In this document: positions 16,645-26,485 of the stretch, piece after piece
Position numbering within the stretch: position 1 is the first letter of the stretch
How the letters are laid out: each line of letters begins with the position of its first letter
Assembly (NCBI GenBank): GCA_944389475.1
Contig: CALXMM010000015.1
Coordinates: forward strand, 1 to 57,370
DNA: 57,370 nt
Origin: an uncultured Clostridia bacterium
Lineage (GTDB): Bacteria; Bacillota; Clostridia; TANB77; CAG-508
Reading direction: 5' to 3'
Position numbers and translations under genes: made by a program
The notes under the pieces: generated by a model
The model's input: only the letters and a program-made list of their open reading frames with translations
What the model was told of the DNA's origin: nothing
Database searches by the model: none

Positions 16645-17928
16645 TTATTTCATTTTTGCATTTTTTACTAAAAATTCTATTGCTTTTTCTGTTTCTAAGC
16701 TTCCTTTTATGTAATTCTTTAATGCTTCATTATTTTCTAAGTCTTTTGCTTCTTTTCCATAATTCTTAGCCATTTCTTCTATTTTTTCTTTTATATCTTT
16801 TTCCTCTGCTTCAATTTTTTCTGCTTTTACAACTGCTTCAATTACTAATCTAGATTTAACAGCTTGTTTTGCTTGTTCTTCATAATCTTTTCTAAATTCT
16901 TGTTCTGTTTTTCCTACCATTTTTAAGTAATTATCCAATGTTAAACCTTGATATTGTAATCTTTGTTTCATATCATTTTCCATGCTATCTATTTCTGATT
17001 CTATCATTCCTGATGGAATGTCAATTTCTGTATTATCACAAACTGCTTTTACAGCTGCATCTTGTGTTTCATATTTTGCTTTTTCTTCATTTTCTTTTTC
17101 TAATTTTTCTTTAATGCTAGCTTTTAATTCATCCAATGTATCGAATTCACTAACATCTTTAGCAAATTCATCATCTAATTCTGGTAATTCTTTCTTTTCT
17201 ATTTCATTTACTTTTACTTTAAATGTAGCATCTTTTCCTGCTAAATCCTTTGAAAAATATTCATCTGGGAATTTAACTTTTACATCTTTTTCTTCTCCTG
17301 TTTTCATTCCAATTATTTGGTCTTCAAATCCTGGAATAAATGTGTTACTTCCTATTTCTAATTCATATCCTTCAGCTTTGCCACCTTCGAAAGCCTTTCC
17401 ATCTACAAATCCTTCGAAATCTATTACAGCAATATTACCTTTTTCTACTGGTTTATCATCTACTGTAACCATTCTAGAATTTCTTTCTTGCATATGTCCT
17501 AATTCATGATTTATATCTTCATCTTTTACAGTATACTCTACTTTTTTAAGTTCTATACCTTTATATTTTCCTAATTTAACTTCTGGTTTTACTTGAACTG
17601 TTGCTGTAAATATTAAATCTTTTCCTTTTTCCATTTGTTTTATATCAAATTCTGGATAACTAACAGCTGTAATGTCGTTAGCATCTAGTTCTTTATCATA
17701 TTCTTCTTTTAAGATTTCATTAAAAGCATCTTCATAGAAAATACTCTCTCCATAGTATTTTTCTACTATTTTCATTGGAGCTTTACCTTTTCTAAATCCT
17801 GGTACATTGAAATATTTTGCTGTTTGGAAATATACTTTTTTCATTGCGTTTTCAAATTTTTCAGCTTCAATTGTAAATTCTAATTTTAATTCATTTTTAT
17901 TGTCCGTTTTTTCTACTTTAATACTCAT
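16645..17928 (-). CDS. tig: trigger factor
   Basis: Ribosome-bound chaperone and peptidyl-prolyl isomerase. The 427 residues have the ribosome-binding signature in the N-domain (FNVPGFRKGKAPMKIVEK), the FKBP-type insert (IDFEGFVDGKAFEGGKAEGY ... IPGFEDQIIGM) and a helical C-terminal domain. It is the first gene of the tig-clpP-clpX operon. A promoter lies about 55 bases upstream. Confidence 0.97.
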   Translation of the reverse strand: MSIKVEKTDNKNELKLEFTIEAEKFENAMKKVYFQTAKYFNVPGFRKGKAPMKIVEKYYGESIFYEDAFNEILKEEYDKELDANDITAVSYPEFDIKQMEKGKDLIFTATVQVKPEVKLGKYKGIELKKVEYTVKDEDINHELGHMQERNSRMVTVDDKPVEKGNIAVIDFEGFVDGKAFEGGKAEGYELEIGSNTFIPGFEDQIIGMKTGEEKDVKVKFPDEYFSKDLAGKDATFKVKVNEIEKKELPELDDEFAKDVSEFDTLDELKASIKEKLEKENEEKAKYETQDAAVKAVCDNTEIDIPSGMIESEIDSMENDMKQRLQYQGLTLDNYLKMVGKTEQEFRKDYEEQAKQAVKSRLVIEAVVKAEKIEAEEKDIKEKIEEMAKNYGKEAKDLENNEALKNYIKGSLETEKAIEFLVKNAKMK

Positions 17929-17982
17929 TTATTTCAATCCTTTCAAATTAATAATCCTTTTAGATTTTTTTCGTGCTTACAT

Positions 17983-18010
17983 ATTATATCATAAATTATG
18001 TGAATTGCAA
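17983..18010 (-). promoter_or_regulatory. promoter of tig-clpP-clpX
   Basis: TTGCAA, 16 bases, TATAAT on the minus strand. I found no CtsR-type direct repeat next to it. Confidence 0.7.
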
Positions 18011-18045
18011 GTCATTTAATCATAAATATTACAATTATTTTACAT

Positions 18046-18450
18046 TTATTGCTTTTTTATTTCATTTTTTATATTTTTCCATAACTCTTTTAAGTTTTCA
18101 TATGATAATTTATCCTCTACTTCATCAATCCCTATCCAAACAGTTTCTTCCTTATCTTTAGGGTCTATATACCTTGTAACTAAACCAGTATCTTTTGCTA
18201 AATAGAAGTGTGTTTCTACATTTTCACCTGATGGAGTTATATATTTTGTTATATTTATTTCTTTATTTTTAATTAGTTCACAGGTGTGTCCTGTTTCTTC
18301 CTCTGTTTCTCTTATAGCACATTCTTTTAAGTTTTCACCCTTTTCTAAATGTCCTTTTGGAAAAGAATATCCATTATCTTCTTTTCTATATACTAATGCT
18401 ATTTTATTTTCACTATTAATTAATATAGTTCCAGCTTTTAATGTTGCCAC
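18046..18450 (-). CDS. Nudix hydrolase (Ap4A hydrolase-like)
   Basis: 134 residues with a complete Nudix box: GHLEKGENLKECAIRETEEE followed by TGH, which fits GX5EX7REUXEEXGU. The short, simple architecture and PKGH lead-in resemble bis(5'-nucleosyl)-tetraphosphatases, but the substrate is not fixed by sequence. The start is GTG with AAAGGAGTG upstream. It lies 14 bases after the metallophosphoesterase gene, probably co-transcribed. Confidence 0.85.
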   Translation of the reverse strand: MATLKAGTILINSENKIALVYRKEDNGYSFPKGHLEKGENLKECAIRETEEETGHTCELIKNKEINITKYITPSGENVETHFYLAKDTGLVTRYIDPKDKEETVWIGIDEVEDKLSYENLKELWKNIKNEIKKQ

Positions 18451-18464
18451 TATTTTTCACTCCT

Positions 18465-19157
18465 TTAATATATTTTTATTAGCTTAAAATTAGTATAATC
18501 ACAACTTATCATTACATAATCTATTCCATCAATATTTTTCTCTACTACAAATCTATGAGCTGGTCCATGTAAATGTCCATATAAGCATTTTTTTACATTA
18601 TATTCTTCCATAATTCTTATAAAGTCTGACATTTCATCTGTCTTTAATGGTGGATAATGCAAGCATACAATTATTTCTTTGTCCTTACCATATTTATTTA
18701 CTCCATCTTCTAAAGACATTTTTAATCTTTGCTTTTCTCTATTATATATTTTTTCTTCATCTTCTTGCATGTCTTCCCCAAAGTTCCATCCTCTTGTACC
18801 ACAAATGATTTTATTTTCAAATTCATAACTATTATTATATATAAAATCTATATCATTAAATCCTATTTTTTTAATATATTCTCTCAATTTTTTTAATGTA
18901 TTCCACCAATAGTCATGATTTCCTTTTAATAATAGTTTTTTACCTGGTAAATTGTGTATAAATTCAAAATCCTTATATGTATCTTCTAATTTCATTGACC
19001 AAGAAAAATCTCCACCTAATAAAACTAAATCATTTTCACCTACTGTATTTTTCCAATTTTCTTTTATCCTCTCCTCATAATTTTTCCAACCAAATATATC
19101 CATTGGTTTATCTGCGTTAAAAGATAAATGTAAATCTGAAATTGCATATATTGACAT
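18465..19157 (-). CDS. calcineurin-like metallophosphoesterase
   Basis: 230 residues with the binuclear-metal motifs in order: SDLHLSF, GGDFSW, KGNHDYWW, CLHYPP and YGHLHGPAH. The family includes several cytoplasmic Firmicute phosphoesterases of unknown substrate. AGAGGATG precedes the ATG. It is followed by the Nudix gene, so both may serve nucleotide clean-up, which is an inference from context. Confidence 0.88.
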   Translation of the reverse strand: MSIYAISDLHLSFNADKPMDIFGWKNYEERIKENWKNTVGENDLVLLGGDFSWSMKLEDTYKDFEFIHNLPGKKLLLKGNHDYWWNTLKKLREYIKKIGFNDIDFIYNNSYEFENKIICGTRGWNFGEDMQEDEEKIYNREKQRLKMSLEDGVNKYGKDKEIIVCLHYPPLKTDEMSDFIRIMEEYNVKKCLYGHLHGPAHRFVVEKNIDGIDYVMISCDYTNFKLIKIY

Positions 19158-19222
19158 TTTTCATCCTCTTTCTAAATTATTTTTTATTTATGTCATAAGC
19201 AAATTTCTTGCTATTTAATATT

Positions 19223-20212
19223 TTATAATTTTAAATTTGGAACAGCATTTAATTTTAAATTAGAGAAATTTCCTTGTAAATAGTTATAATATCCTGCAGA
19301 TGCTATCATTGCAGCATTATCCGTACATAACTTAAGTTCAGGATAATATACTTCTATTTTTTCTTTTTCCTCTAGTTCTTTAAATGCATGTCTTATATAG
19401 CTATTTGCAGAAACTCCACCTGCTAATGCTATTTTACGTATATTTGTCTGTTTTACTGCTCTTTTTGTATTTTCTAATAATATATCTGCAACATCTTTCT
19501 CAAAACTTGCTGCCAAATCTGCCTTATTTATATCAGGTGTTTTATGATGCAAATTTATTATTGCAGTTTTTAAACCACTAAAACTAAAATCCAATCCTTC
19601 TACATGAACTTTTGGAAGTTCTATATTTGGTGTTCCTTCTTGTGCGAGTTTATCCATTTTAGGTCCTCCTGGATATCCAAGACCAATTACTCTTGCAATT
19701 TTATCAAAGGCTTCTCCTACTGCATCATCTTTAGTTTTACCCAATATTTCAAATTCTGTATAATCCTTTACTAACACCAATTGTGTGTTTCCTCCTGATA
19801 TTAATAAAGTTAAAAATGGTGGTTTTAAATCTTTATATGTTATATAGTTCGCTGCAATATGACCTTGAATATGATTTATTCCTATAAGTGGTTTATTTGC
19901 AGCATAGCTTAAAGCTTTAGCATATGAAACCCCTACTAATAATGCTCCAACTAATCCAGGTCCATATGTACAAGCTATAGCATCTACATCTTCTATTTTT
20001 ATATTTGCCTCTTTTAAAGCTTCTTTCATTACTGGTGAAATATTTTGCACATGATTTCTTGATGCTATCTCTGGTACAACTCCACCATATAATTCGTGAA
20101 TACTTATTTGAGTGTTTATTACATTTGATAGTACTTCCCTACCATTTTTTACAATGGCTACAGATGTTTCATCACAACTAGATTCTATTCCCAAAATTAT
20201 TATATCTTTCAT
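19223..20212 (-). CDS. tsaD: tRNA N6-threonylcarbamoyladenosine transferase TsaD
   Basis: Transfers the threonylcarbamoyl group to A37 of ANN-decoding tRNAs. The 329 residues have [13 protein letters not shown] at the N-terminus, the metal-binding [34 protein letters not shown] and the late CTDNAAMIA. The start follows AGAAGGAG. tsaB and tsaE are not in this window. Confidence 0.97.
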   Translation of the reverse strand: MKDIIILGIESSCDETSVAIVKNGREVLSNVINTQISIHELYGGVVPEIASRNHVQNISPVMKEALKEANIKIEDVDAIACTYGPGLVGALLVGVSYAKALSYAANKPLIGINHIQGHIAANYITYKDLKPPFLTLLISGGNTQLVLVKDYTEFEILGKTKDDAVGEAFDKIARVIGLGYPGGPKMDKLAQEGTPNIELPKVHVEGLDFSFSGLKTAIINLHHKTPDINKADLAASFEKDVADILLENTKRAVKQTNIRKIALAGGVSANSYIRHAFKELEEKEKIEVYYPELKLCTDNAAMIASAGYYNYLQGNFSNLKLNAVPNLKL

Positions 20213-20237
20213 TTCATTCTCCTTCTATTCGCTTTAA

Positions 20238-20266
20238 AGTATACCATTTATTTACCCATTAGTAAA
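20238..20266 (-). promoter_or_regulatory. promoter of tsaD
   Basis: TTTACT, 17 bases, TATACT on the minus strand. Confidence 0.5.
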
Positions 20267-20395
20267 GGGATTTAAGGCTACTTACCTTTTTTCCAGTATG
20301 TATCAAATAAATATAGACAATTTTATTTTGCCTACTAAAATTTCACACTAATTTTTCCATTAAAAAACCTTACTGCATTTCTCTTTCTACATGCA

Positions 20396-20452
20396 GAAAA
20401 AGGACTGCTCTAAAATTCCAGATAAACCGAAATTTTAGGACTGTCCTTTTTC
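20396..20452 (-). terminator. terminator of the site-2 protease gene
   Basis: Long imperfect hairpin whose outer stem is GAAAAAGGAC / GTCCTTTTTC with a second paired block TAAAATT / AATTTTA, directly after the stop codon. Confidence 0.75.
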
Positions 20453-20453
20453 A

Positions 20454-21179
20454 TTATAATCCAAATATTTTTAAACTTATGCCTAATAAAAATTGTAATA
20501 TTCCATTTATTATTGGTGATGTAATTCTTGATGCTATTGGTGTTAACCAAATTATAATAAAAGCAATATAAAATATGTTTTCATGTTCATAAAACCATCT
20601 TCTCGCATTTATTGGTAAAAAATATGCTAACACTTTTGATCCATCCAATGGTGGCAAGGGTATTAAGTTAAATACTCCTAATCCAATATTAACAATAATA
20701 ACATCTGCCAATATTGTAGCTATTACTCCTTGGGCAGTAATCCATATAGCCGGAACAAATTTTGTAAGGGCTGCCAATATTATAGAAAATACAATTGCTA
20801 ATATAAAATTCATAAGAGGGCCAGCTACGGACACAATTGCTTCTGCTGCAGTAGTTGAAATTCTTCCTTTAAAATTTCTAGGATTAATCTCGACTGGTTT
20901 ACCCCAACCAATATGTGCAAATATAAGCATAATTATTCCTATTGGGTCTAAATGTGATAATGGATTTAAACTAAGCCTTCCTTGCATTCTAGGAGTTTCA
21001 TCACCTAATTTTACCGCTGCAAAAGCATGTGCATATTCATGGAAAGTTATTGCAATTAGAACTCCAGGCAAACTTAATAAAATTCCCATTAAGCTAAATC
21101 CACCAGTCATAATATTGGTAATTACCATTATTAATAAAATTATATATAAATAACTACTTCCTCCTGGAAAATAAAACAT
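20454..21179 (-). CDS. site-2 protease family (M50) membrane metalloprotease
   Basis: 241 residues, about six helices. The zinc motif HEYAHAFAAVKLGD lies near residue 47. NPLSHLDPIG follows it, and NLIPLPPLDGSKVL holds the third ligand Asp. This is the compact M50B form without PDZ, as in the Firmicute YwhC-type proteins. The substrate is unknown. It is a single-gene unit with an AAGGAGAG site. Confidence 0.9.
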   Translation of the reverse strand: MFYFPGGSSYLYIILLIMVITNIMTGGFSLMGILLSLPGVLIAITFHEYAHAFAAVKLGDETPRMQGRLSLNPLSHLDPIGIIMLIFAHIGWGKPVEINPRNFKGRISTTAAEAIVSVAGPLMNFILAIVFSIILAALTKFVPAIWITAQGVIATILADVIIVNIGLGVFNLIPLPPLDGSKVLAYFLPINARRWFYEHENIFYIAFIIIWLTPIASRITSPIINGILQFLLGISLKIFGL

Positions 21180-21374
21180 TTTTTTCTCTCCTTCTATTAT
21201 TTAATAGGTTATCATATTTTTAGTATTTAAAATTTAGTCTTATAAACTATATCATATAACATTTTAAATTTCAATTATTTATTGGTACATTTTTATCGCC
21301 AAATCTACTTTTGGATTCAATCATTTTTATCTAATATTTTATATTTATCATATTCTATTCTATATAGAATATGA

Positions 21375-21409
21375 ACCCTCTTTGCTAATTTTTATTTACC
21401 AAAGAGGGT
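21375..21409 (-). terminator. hairpin after dps
   Basis: ACCCTCTTTG / CAAAGAGGGT stem with a 15-base loop, just past the dps stop. The T-run is better on the plus strand than on the minus strand, so orientation is uncertain. Confidence 0.5.
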
Positions 21410-21424
21410 CCTTTTAATTTTAAT

Positions 21425-21865
21425 TTATTTACTAATTGTTTGATTTAACATCCACAAATTTTTCATATATAAAGAAATATAATTATCCATTAAGCTAGAT
21501 GTTCTATATTCTTTTTGATTATCAGCTTCTTCTTTTATTTCAGTTACTTTCTTAAGTAAAGTATTATAATCTGCTATAATATTTTTTATAACTTCACATT
21601 CATCTATTTTCTCATTTTTAGCTTCTGTAATACAAGTATTATCCAAATAATCTTTCATCGTACCTAGTGGTTCATTGTTAAGCATTAAAATATGCTCCGC
21701 AACTTCATCTATTTGCTCATTTATTTCATCATAATATTCCTCTAATTTTTCATGCATTGTAAAGAAATCCTTTCCTTTAACATTCCAATGATAATTTTGA
21801 AGTTTCCTATAAAAAACATTTAAATCAGCAAGTAAACAATTTAAATTTTTAACTAAATCTTCCAT
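21425..21865 (-). CDS. dps: Dps-family ferritin-like DNA protection protein
   Basis: Iron-sequestering dodecamer subunit that protects against peroxide. The 146 residues have the Dps ferroxidase residues: the His in NYHWNVKGKDFFTMHEKLEE and the Asp/Glu in EQIDEVAEHI. The length is typical and there is no long DNA-binding tail. AGGAGG precedes the ATG. Confidence 0.9.
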   Translation of the reverse strand: MEDLVKNLNCLLADLNVFYRKLQNYHWNVKGKDFFTMHEKLEEYYDEINEQIDEVAEHILMLNNEPLGTMKDYLDNTCITEAKNEKIDECEVIKNIIADYNTLLKKVTEIKEEADNQKEYRTSSLMDNYISLYMKNLWMLNQTISK

Positions 21866-21992
21866 AAATAGCCTCCTCTTTCTTTTTAACTAATTTTTTC
21901 CAAAATAAAATATTTTATGCATTTTAATGAAAAAAACTGTTTGTCAAAATACAAAAAGCTTTTTTCTAATTTTATTCATTTAATTCTATTAT

Positions 21993-23480
21993 TTAATTTA
22001 AAGGTTTCATTGTTGGGAACAATAGTACATCTCTAATTGATGCTGCATCTGTAAGTAACATTACTAATCTATCTATTCCTATTCCTTCTCCTCCTGTTGG
22101 TGGCATTCCATATTCTAGAGCATTAATATAATCTTCATCCATCATTCCAGCTTCATCATCACCATTTTCTCTTGCTTTTATTTCATCTTTAAATCTTTCA
22201 TATTGATCCATTGGGTCATTTAACTCAGAGAATGCATTTCCGTATTCACGTCCACCAATAAAAAACTCAAATCTTTGTGTTAAACGAGGATCATCTTTAC
22301 ATTTTTTAGCAAGTGGTGATACTTCTATTGGATAGTCATAAACAAATGTTGGCTGTATTAACGTTTTTTCTACATATTCATCAAAGAATAAACTAATTAC
22401 ATTTCCTCTTGTCTCTTTTCCTTTTGGAATTTCTATATTTCTTTCTTTAGCTAATGCCACTGCTTCTTCATCTGTATTAATAGCATTAAAATCAATTCCT
22501 GTAGCTTCTTTTATGCTATCAATCATACTAATTCTTTTCCATTTTCCACCTAAATCAATCTCTGTTCCTTGATATGTTATATTAGTTGTTCCACATACTT
22601 TCATGGCACATCTTTGGAAAATCTCTTCTGTAATATCCATCATGTCATGATAATTTTGATATGCAGCATAAAATTCAATTGAAGTAAATTCTGGATTATG
22701 TCTTATATCCATACCTTCATTTCTAAATATTCTTCCAATTTCGTATACTTTATCATATCCACCTACAATAAGTCTCTTTAAATTTAACTCTGTTGCAATT
22801 CTTAAATACATATCTATGTTTAATGTATTGTGATGTGTTATAAATGGTCTAGCTGTTGCTCCTCCTGATATTGTATTTAATATTGGTGTTTCAACTTCTA
22901 AATATCCTTTTTCATTTAATATATTTCTTATTTCATTTATTATTTGTGTTCTTTTAATAAATGTTTCCTTTACCTCTGGATTCATTATTAAATCCACATA
23001 TCTTTGTCTATATCTTAAGTCTACATCTTTTAGTCCATGGAATTTTTCTGGTAATGGTCTTAATGACTTAGATAGTAATGTTACTTCTTTTGCATGTACA
23101 GATATTTCTCCAGTTCTAGTTTTAAATACAAATCCTTTTATTCCAATAATATCGCCAATATCATAGGTTTTAAATTCTTTATAACTTTCTTCACCTAAAT
23201 CATTTATACTTACATAGCTCTGGATTTTTTCATCACTATCTTGAATAGTACAGAAAGATGCTTTTCCCATAATTCTTTTAGCAATAATTCTACCTGCTAC
23301 AGAAACATCTTTTTGTTCATATTCATCATAATTAGCTTTAATTTGTCCAGCAGTTTCGGTTCTATCATATTTTGTTATCTCAAATGGATCTTTTCCTTCT
23401 TTTCTAAGTTCATCTAATTTTTCTCTTCTGATTTTCATTAATTTGTTTACATCTTGTTCTTGATTTGCATTATTATCCAT
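21993..23480 (-). CDS. lysS: lysyl-tRNA synthetase (class II)
   Basis: 495 residues. The N-terminal OB anticodon-binding domain is followed by class II motif 1 ([12 protein letters not shown]), motif 2 ([20 protein letters not shown]) and motif 3 ([16 protein letters not shown]). No T-box leader is seen in the 70 bases upstream. Its promoter lies at 23514-23542. Confidence 0.97.
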   Translation of the reverse strand: MDNNANQEQDVNKLMKIRREKLDELRKEGKDPFEITKYDRTETAGQIKANYDEYEQKDVSVAGRIIAKRIMGKASFCTIQDSDEKIQSYVSINDLGEESYKEFKTYDIGDIIGIKGFVFKTRTGEISVHAKEVTLLSKSLRPLPEKFHGLKDVDLRYRQRYVDLIMNPEVKETFIKRTQIINEIRNILNEKGYLEVETPILNTISGGATARPFITHHNTLNIDMYLRIATELNLKRLIVGGYDKVYEIGRIFRNEGMDIRHNPEFTSIEFYAAYQNYHDMMDITEEIFQRCAMKVCGTTNITYQGTEIDLGGKWKRISMIDSIKEATGIDFNAINTDEEAVALAKERNIEIPKGKETRGNVISLFFDEYVEKTLIQPTFVYDYPIEVSPLAKKCKDDPRLTQRFEFFIGGREYGNAFSELNDPMDQYERFKDEIKARENGDDEAGMMDEDYINALEYGMPPTGGEGIGIDRLVMLLTDAASIRDVLLFPTMKPLN

Positions 23481-23513
23481 TTAAATCTCCCTTTCTTCTT
23501 TCAATCTTGCATT

Positions 23514-23542
23514 ATTATATAACAATTTTGCATTATTGTAAA
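23514..23542 (-). promoter_or_regulatory. promoter of lysS
   Basis: TTTACA, 17 bases, TATAAT on the minus strand. Confidence 0.55.
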
Positions 23543-23554
23543 CTCTACCTTGGT

Positions 23555-24280
23555 TTACATAGAATGTTTTCCTTTTCCTCTTTTAGGTTTGGATTCTTTT
23601 TTTATTTCTTCTGCATAGTTATAAAATTCATCCAAAGCTTTTTGATGTTTATAATTTAATGAATTAGTATCTTCCATATCTATATTTTTTTCTTTACTTT
23701 CATCTTGATTTTTAGCAGTATTATCTAATTCTTTTGCATTAATACTTTCTTCTCTTGCTTTTTTTATTTCCTCTATTTTCTTCTGGTCTTCCATTTCTTG
23801 TACTGCTTTTGGTTGTTCCATTTCTTCTTCCTTTTTTAATTCTTTCATTGCTTTTGGCTCTTCTCTTTCTGAGGGAGTTTCTATATTTTCTTCTTCATAA
23901 TTCCAATCATCTTCCTCATTTTCCCTACTTCTAGCATATAAAGAAATGGCAAGAATAATTCCAACTAATGCCATAAGAGCTGCAGAACCACCTATTATTT
24001 GCTCAGTTGTTAATGGTCCAAAAGTATTATCCGTTTCTTTTATATCAGGATAATTTAACTCCATATGCTCTTCTATTATTTCATTTTCTGATAATTCATT
24101 TGTAGTGGCATTCTCAGTATTATTTATTTCATTTTCTTGTTGTTCACTAGAACTATTTTGAGATGTATTGCTATTTGCCCTGTCTGTTACAGTACTTACA
24201 GCAAAACTAAAATTATTACAAATTATAATTAAAAATATTGTTACTATAACTAATACTATTTTTTTACTTATCTTTTGCAT
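23555..24280 (-). CDS. exported membrane-anchored protein with charged C-terminal half, 241 aa
   Basis: Starting at MQKISKK (AGGAGG site), it has a signal peptide to about residue 28 (NNFSFAVS), a short Ser/Asn/Glu-rich linker, one membrane helix (about residues 84-107), then a long, very charged Glu/Lys-rich region likely to form helix or coiled coil, with a basic end (KPKRGKGKHSM). The long open frame begins seven codons earlier, but the ribosome site sits inside that stretch. Function not recognised. Confidence 0.7.
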   Translation of the reverse strand: MQKISKKIVLVIVTIFLIIICNNFSFAVSTVTDRANSNTSQNSSSEQQENEINNTENATTNELSENEIIEEHMELNYPDIKETDNTFGPLTTEQIIGGSAALMALVGIILAISLYARSRENEEDDWNYEEENIETPSEREEPKAMKELKKEEEMEQPKAVQEMEDQKKIEEIKKAREESINAKELDNTAKNQDESKEKNIDMEDTNSLNYKHQKALDEFYNYAEEIKKESKPKRGKGKHSM

Positions 24281-24318
24281 AATATACCTCCTATCAAGCA
24301 ATGGAAATTTACATTTTT

Positions 24319-24348
24319 AGTATACAATAAACTATTTTTTCTTGTCAA
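24319..24348 (-). promoter_or_regulatory. promoter of the exported charged protein
   Basis: TTGACA, 18 bases, TATACT on the minus strand. Confidence 0.65.
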
Positions 24349-24359
24349 TAAAACTCAAC

Positions 24360-25790
24360 TTATATTCTTAATTTCTGCCCAACATAGAGATAATTTATAT
24401 TTCGTATACGATTTAACTCTGCAATTTCATTAACCGTTTTTCCAAACCTTCTAGCTATTGACCACAAAGTATCACCTCTAACAACGGTATATATACAATG
24501 TCCACAGTCATGTTCAACAATTCCAATATTTACTGGCACTCTTATTTTTTGATTAATATAAATTATATTTACATTTCTTATTCCATTTATATATGCCAAT
24601 TCATTCACTGTTGTATTAAATTTATTTGCTATTTTCCATAAACTATCTCCTCTTTTTACCGTGTAATTAATGTATTTTGTAGAAATATTGGCTGTGCTTT
24701 TTGCAATAATTAATCTTTGACCCGGATAAATCAAATTTGGATTTACTATATTGTTATTTCTCACAATATTGCTAACTGTCGTATTATATCTCTTTGCAAT
24801 ACTTGTTAATGTATCTCCTTTTCTAACAATATATATCGTATTATTCTTATCATCACTTCCAGAACTTATAGAATTATTTTTTGTTGGAATTAATAAAGTT
24901 TCACCCGTATATATTCTATTTGGATTTTGTATATTATTCAATCTAGCAAGTTCATCAACAGTAGTATTATATCTTGTTGCTATAGAGGATAATGTGTCTC
25001 CTCTTTGAATTGTATACCTTATGTAATTACCAGAATTTACAGTATCATCATTTACATTATCATTATTTACATTTTCGTTATTACTTGGTATTTCTTCTTG
25101 GCTATCTAACAATATTTCACTAGTAAATTTATCCCTATCAACATATCCATTTATTCCGGGTACTTCTCCTCTATCAGTATATTGAAATCCTTCCCATGTT
25201 TGCCATTTTCCATTATCTGATGGATTATTCACATAATATTGTGCTACCCATAACGGATATTCATTCGCAAGTTCTTGGCTAAAAATTGTTCGAGCTGAAG
25301 AAGTATTACTATAAATTATTACCTCTTTATTTGTTAGCTCCTTAACTTTTTCTAAAAATACTCTAGAAATATTATTTATTTCTGCCACGGATAAATTTCC
25401 AAAGCTTTCAAAATCCATAGCCAATTTACATGTTGGAATAGTACCCGCTATAGTATTTGCAAAATGTTCAGCTTCTCTAACAGCTTCTTCAGTACTTCTC
25501 GCATCCACATAATGATAAAACCCAATATTTAAACCATTTGCTCTAGCTTGCTCATAATTCCTTCTAAAATATCTATCAACAAAATTTTGTCCTTCACTAG
25601 CTTTAATATATACAAAATCTATCCCCGAATCTTTTACTCGCTTAAAATCTATAACACCTTGATATCCACTAACATCAATTCCATCATAAACTCTGCCAGC
25701 AGGTTCTATCGCATAAACATTCGTTCCAAAAACAATTAATAAATTTGAAATAATATAAACACAAAAAATAACCTTAACAATAACTTTCAT
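24360..25790 (-). CDS. GH25 lysozyme with four LysM repeats
   Basis: Secreted muramidase. Signal peptide (residues 1-28), GH25 catalytic domain (about 35-220) beginning [15 protein letters not shown] with the catalytic acids in [11 protein letters not shown] and IKASEGQNF, an Asn/Asp-rich linker, then four LysM domains (each RGDTL/SL.SIA..YNTTV...N) that bind peptidoglycan. The 476 residues show no break. The start codon lies inside an extended inverted repeat (25771-25836) that could control translation. Confidence 0.93.
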   Translation of the reverse strand: MKVIVKVIFCVYIISNLLIVFGTNVYAIEPAGRVYDGIDVSGYQGVIDFKRVKDSGIDFVYIKASEGQNFVDRYFRRNYEQARANGLNIGFYHYVDARSTEEAVREAEHFANTIAGTIPTCKLAMDFESFGNLSVAEINNISRVFLEKVKELTNKEVIIYSNTSSARTIFSQELANEYPLWVAQYYVNNPSDNGKWQTWEGFQYTDRGEVPGINGYVDRDKFTSEILLDSQEEIPSNNENVNNDNVNDDTVNSGNYIRYTIQRGDTLSSIATRYNTTVDELARLNNIQNPNRIYTGETLLIPTKNNSISSGSDDKNNTIYIVRKGDTLTSIAKRYNTTVSNIVRNNNIVNPNLIYPGQRLIIAKSTANISTKYINYTVKRGDSLWKIANKFNTTVNELAYINGIRNVNIIYINQKIRVPVNIGIVEHDCGHCIYTVVRGDTLWSIARRFGKTVNEIAELNRIRNINYLYVGQKLRI

Positions 25791-25836
25791 AAACTCACCT
25801 ACTTATAATAGTTTATGAAAGTTAATATGTTAAGGT
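25771..25836 (-). promoter_or_regulatory. inverted repeat enclosing the start codon of the GH25 gene
   Basis: The arm 25771-25795, which contains the ATG and the first codons, pairs with 25810-25836 apart from a two-base bulge. In the mRNA the start codon lies in the stem and the AGGTG ribosome site lies in or at the edge of the 14-base loop. Confidence 0.6.
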
Positions 25837-25863
25837 GAACTTTAGGGACGGACCTAAAAGTTC
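25837..25863 (-). other. second hairpin upstream of the GH25 gene
   Basis: GAACTTTAGG / CCTAAAAGTTC with one bulged base and a GACGGA loop, directly adjoining the start-codon inverted repeat. Confidence 0.4.
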
Positions 25864-25909
25864 AAAATGTTAACATAAAAAGCTATACTTTTAAAATTCA
25901 TCCCCATAT

Positions 25910-26485
25910 TTACATGTGTAATCTTTTCTTTGTTTCTTCCCACATTGCTCTTCCACACAATATAATTGTTAAAAGTAGCGAAGCTGCTGCTATACTGCTT
26001 GCAACAATCGTTAATACTTTATTTTCCAATTTTCCAGAAAGTAATAATATTAATTGAATCATACTAAATATAAAAGTTAATACATGATACATTGCATATC
26101 TCATATATCTTTTTCTACTCACAATGGTTAAAATCATTAATGTGGAGTTTGCTACAATTATTACTATAGGTATGGCTATATTTATTGACCAACCCCTATA
26201 ACCTATAAAATAATCTATTGCCAGTATTAGTAATGATACTAGCAAACATTGTACAAATACATTAGAAGCTATATTTACATTTCTTTTTCTTGAATAAATA
26301 ACTGTACCATATACATAAATTATCCCTGCTACACATAGTAATGACCAATGATTTGTTTTATCTACAAGCAAATTAATTAGTAATAAAATATCTATTACTA
26401 TTATGGATATAGCTATGGATGCAATTAAAATTATATTATTTCTTTTTATATTATCTAATTTTGGATATAACATATTAAACACCAT
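25910..26485 (-). CDS. DUF6320-like membrane protein, 191 aa
   Basis: Six hydrophobic helices with a short basic loop after each pair. This resembles the membrane protein (DUF6320 in my memory) found next to condensation-like acyltransferases in Clostridia. It overlaps the acyltransferase stop by 11 bases, indicating translational coupling. The start has no good Shine-Dalgarno site, so the ATG four codons further in (MLYPKL) is an alternative. Confidence 0.6.
   Translation of the reverse strand: MVFNMLYPKLDNIKRNNIILIASIAISIIVIDILLLINLLVDKTNHWSLLCVAGIIYVYGTVIYSRKRNVNIASNVFVQCLLVSLLILAIDYFIGYRGWSINIAIPIVIIVANSTLMILTIVSRKRYMRYAMYHVLTFIFSMIQLILLLSGKLENKVLTIVASSIAAASLLLTIILCGRAMWEETKKRLHM

Noticed and set aside
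16982..17509. 175-codon plus-strand open frame opposite tig
   Set aside because: Antisense to a complete trigger factor gene, Ser/Phe-rich shadow composition, no Shine-Dalgarno site.
17929..18045. CtsR operator at tig-clpP-clpX
   Set aside because: No AGTCAAA/GGTCAAA direct repeat in the promoter region.
23481..23554. Possible T-box leader of lysS
   Set aside because: The gap is 74 bases, lacks a T-box sequence and contains an ordinary promoter.
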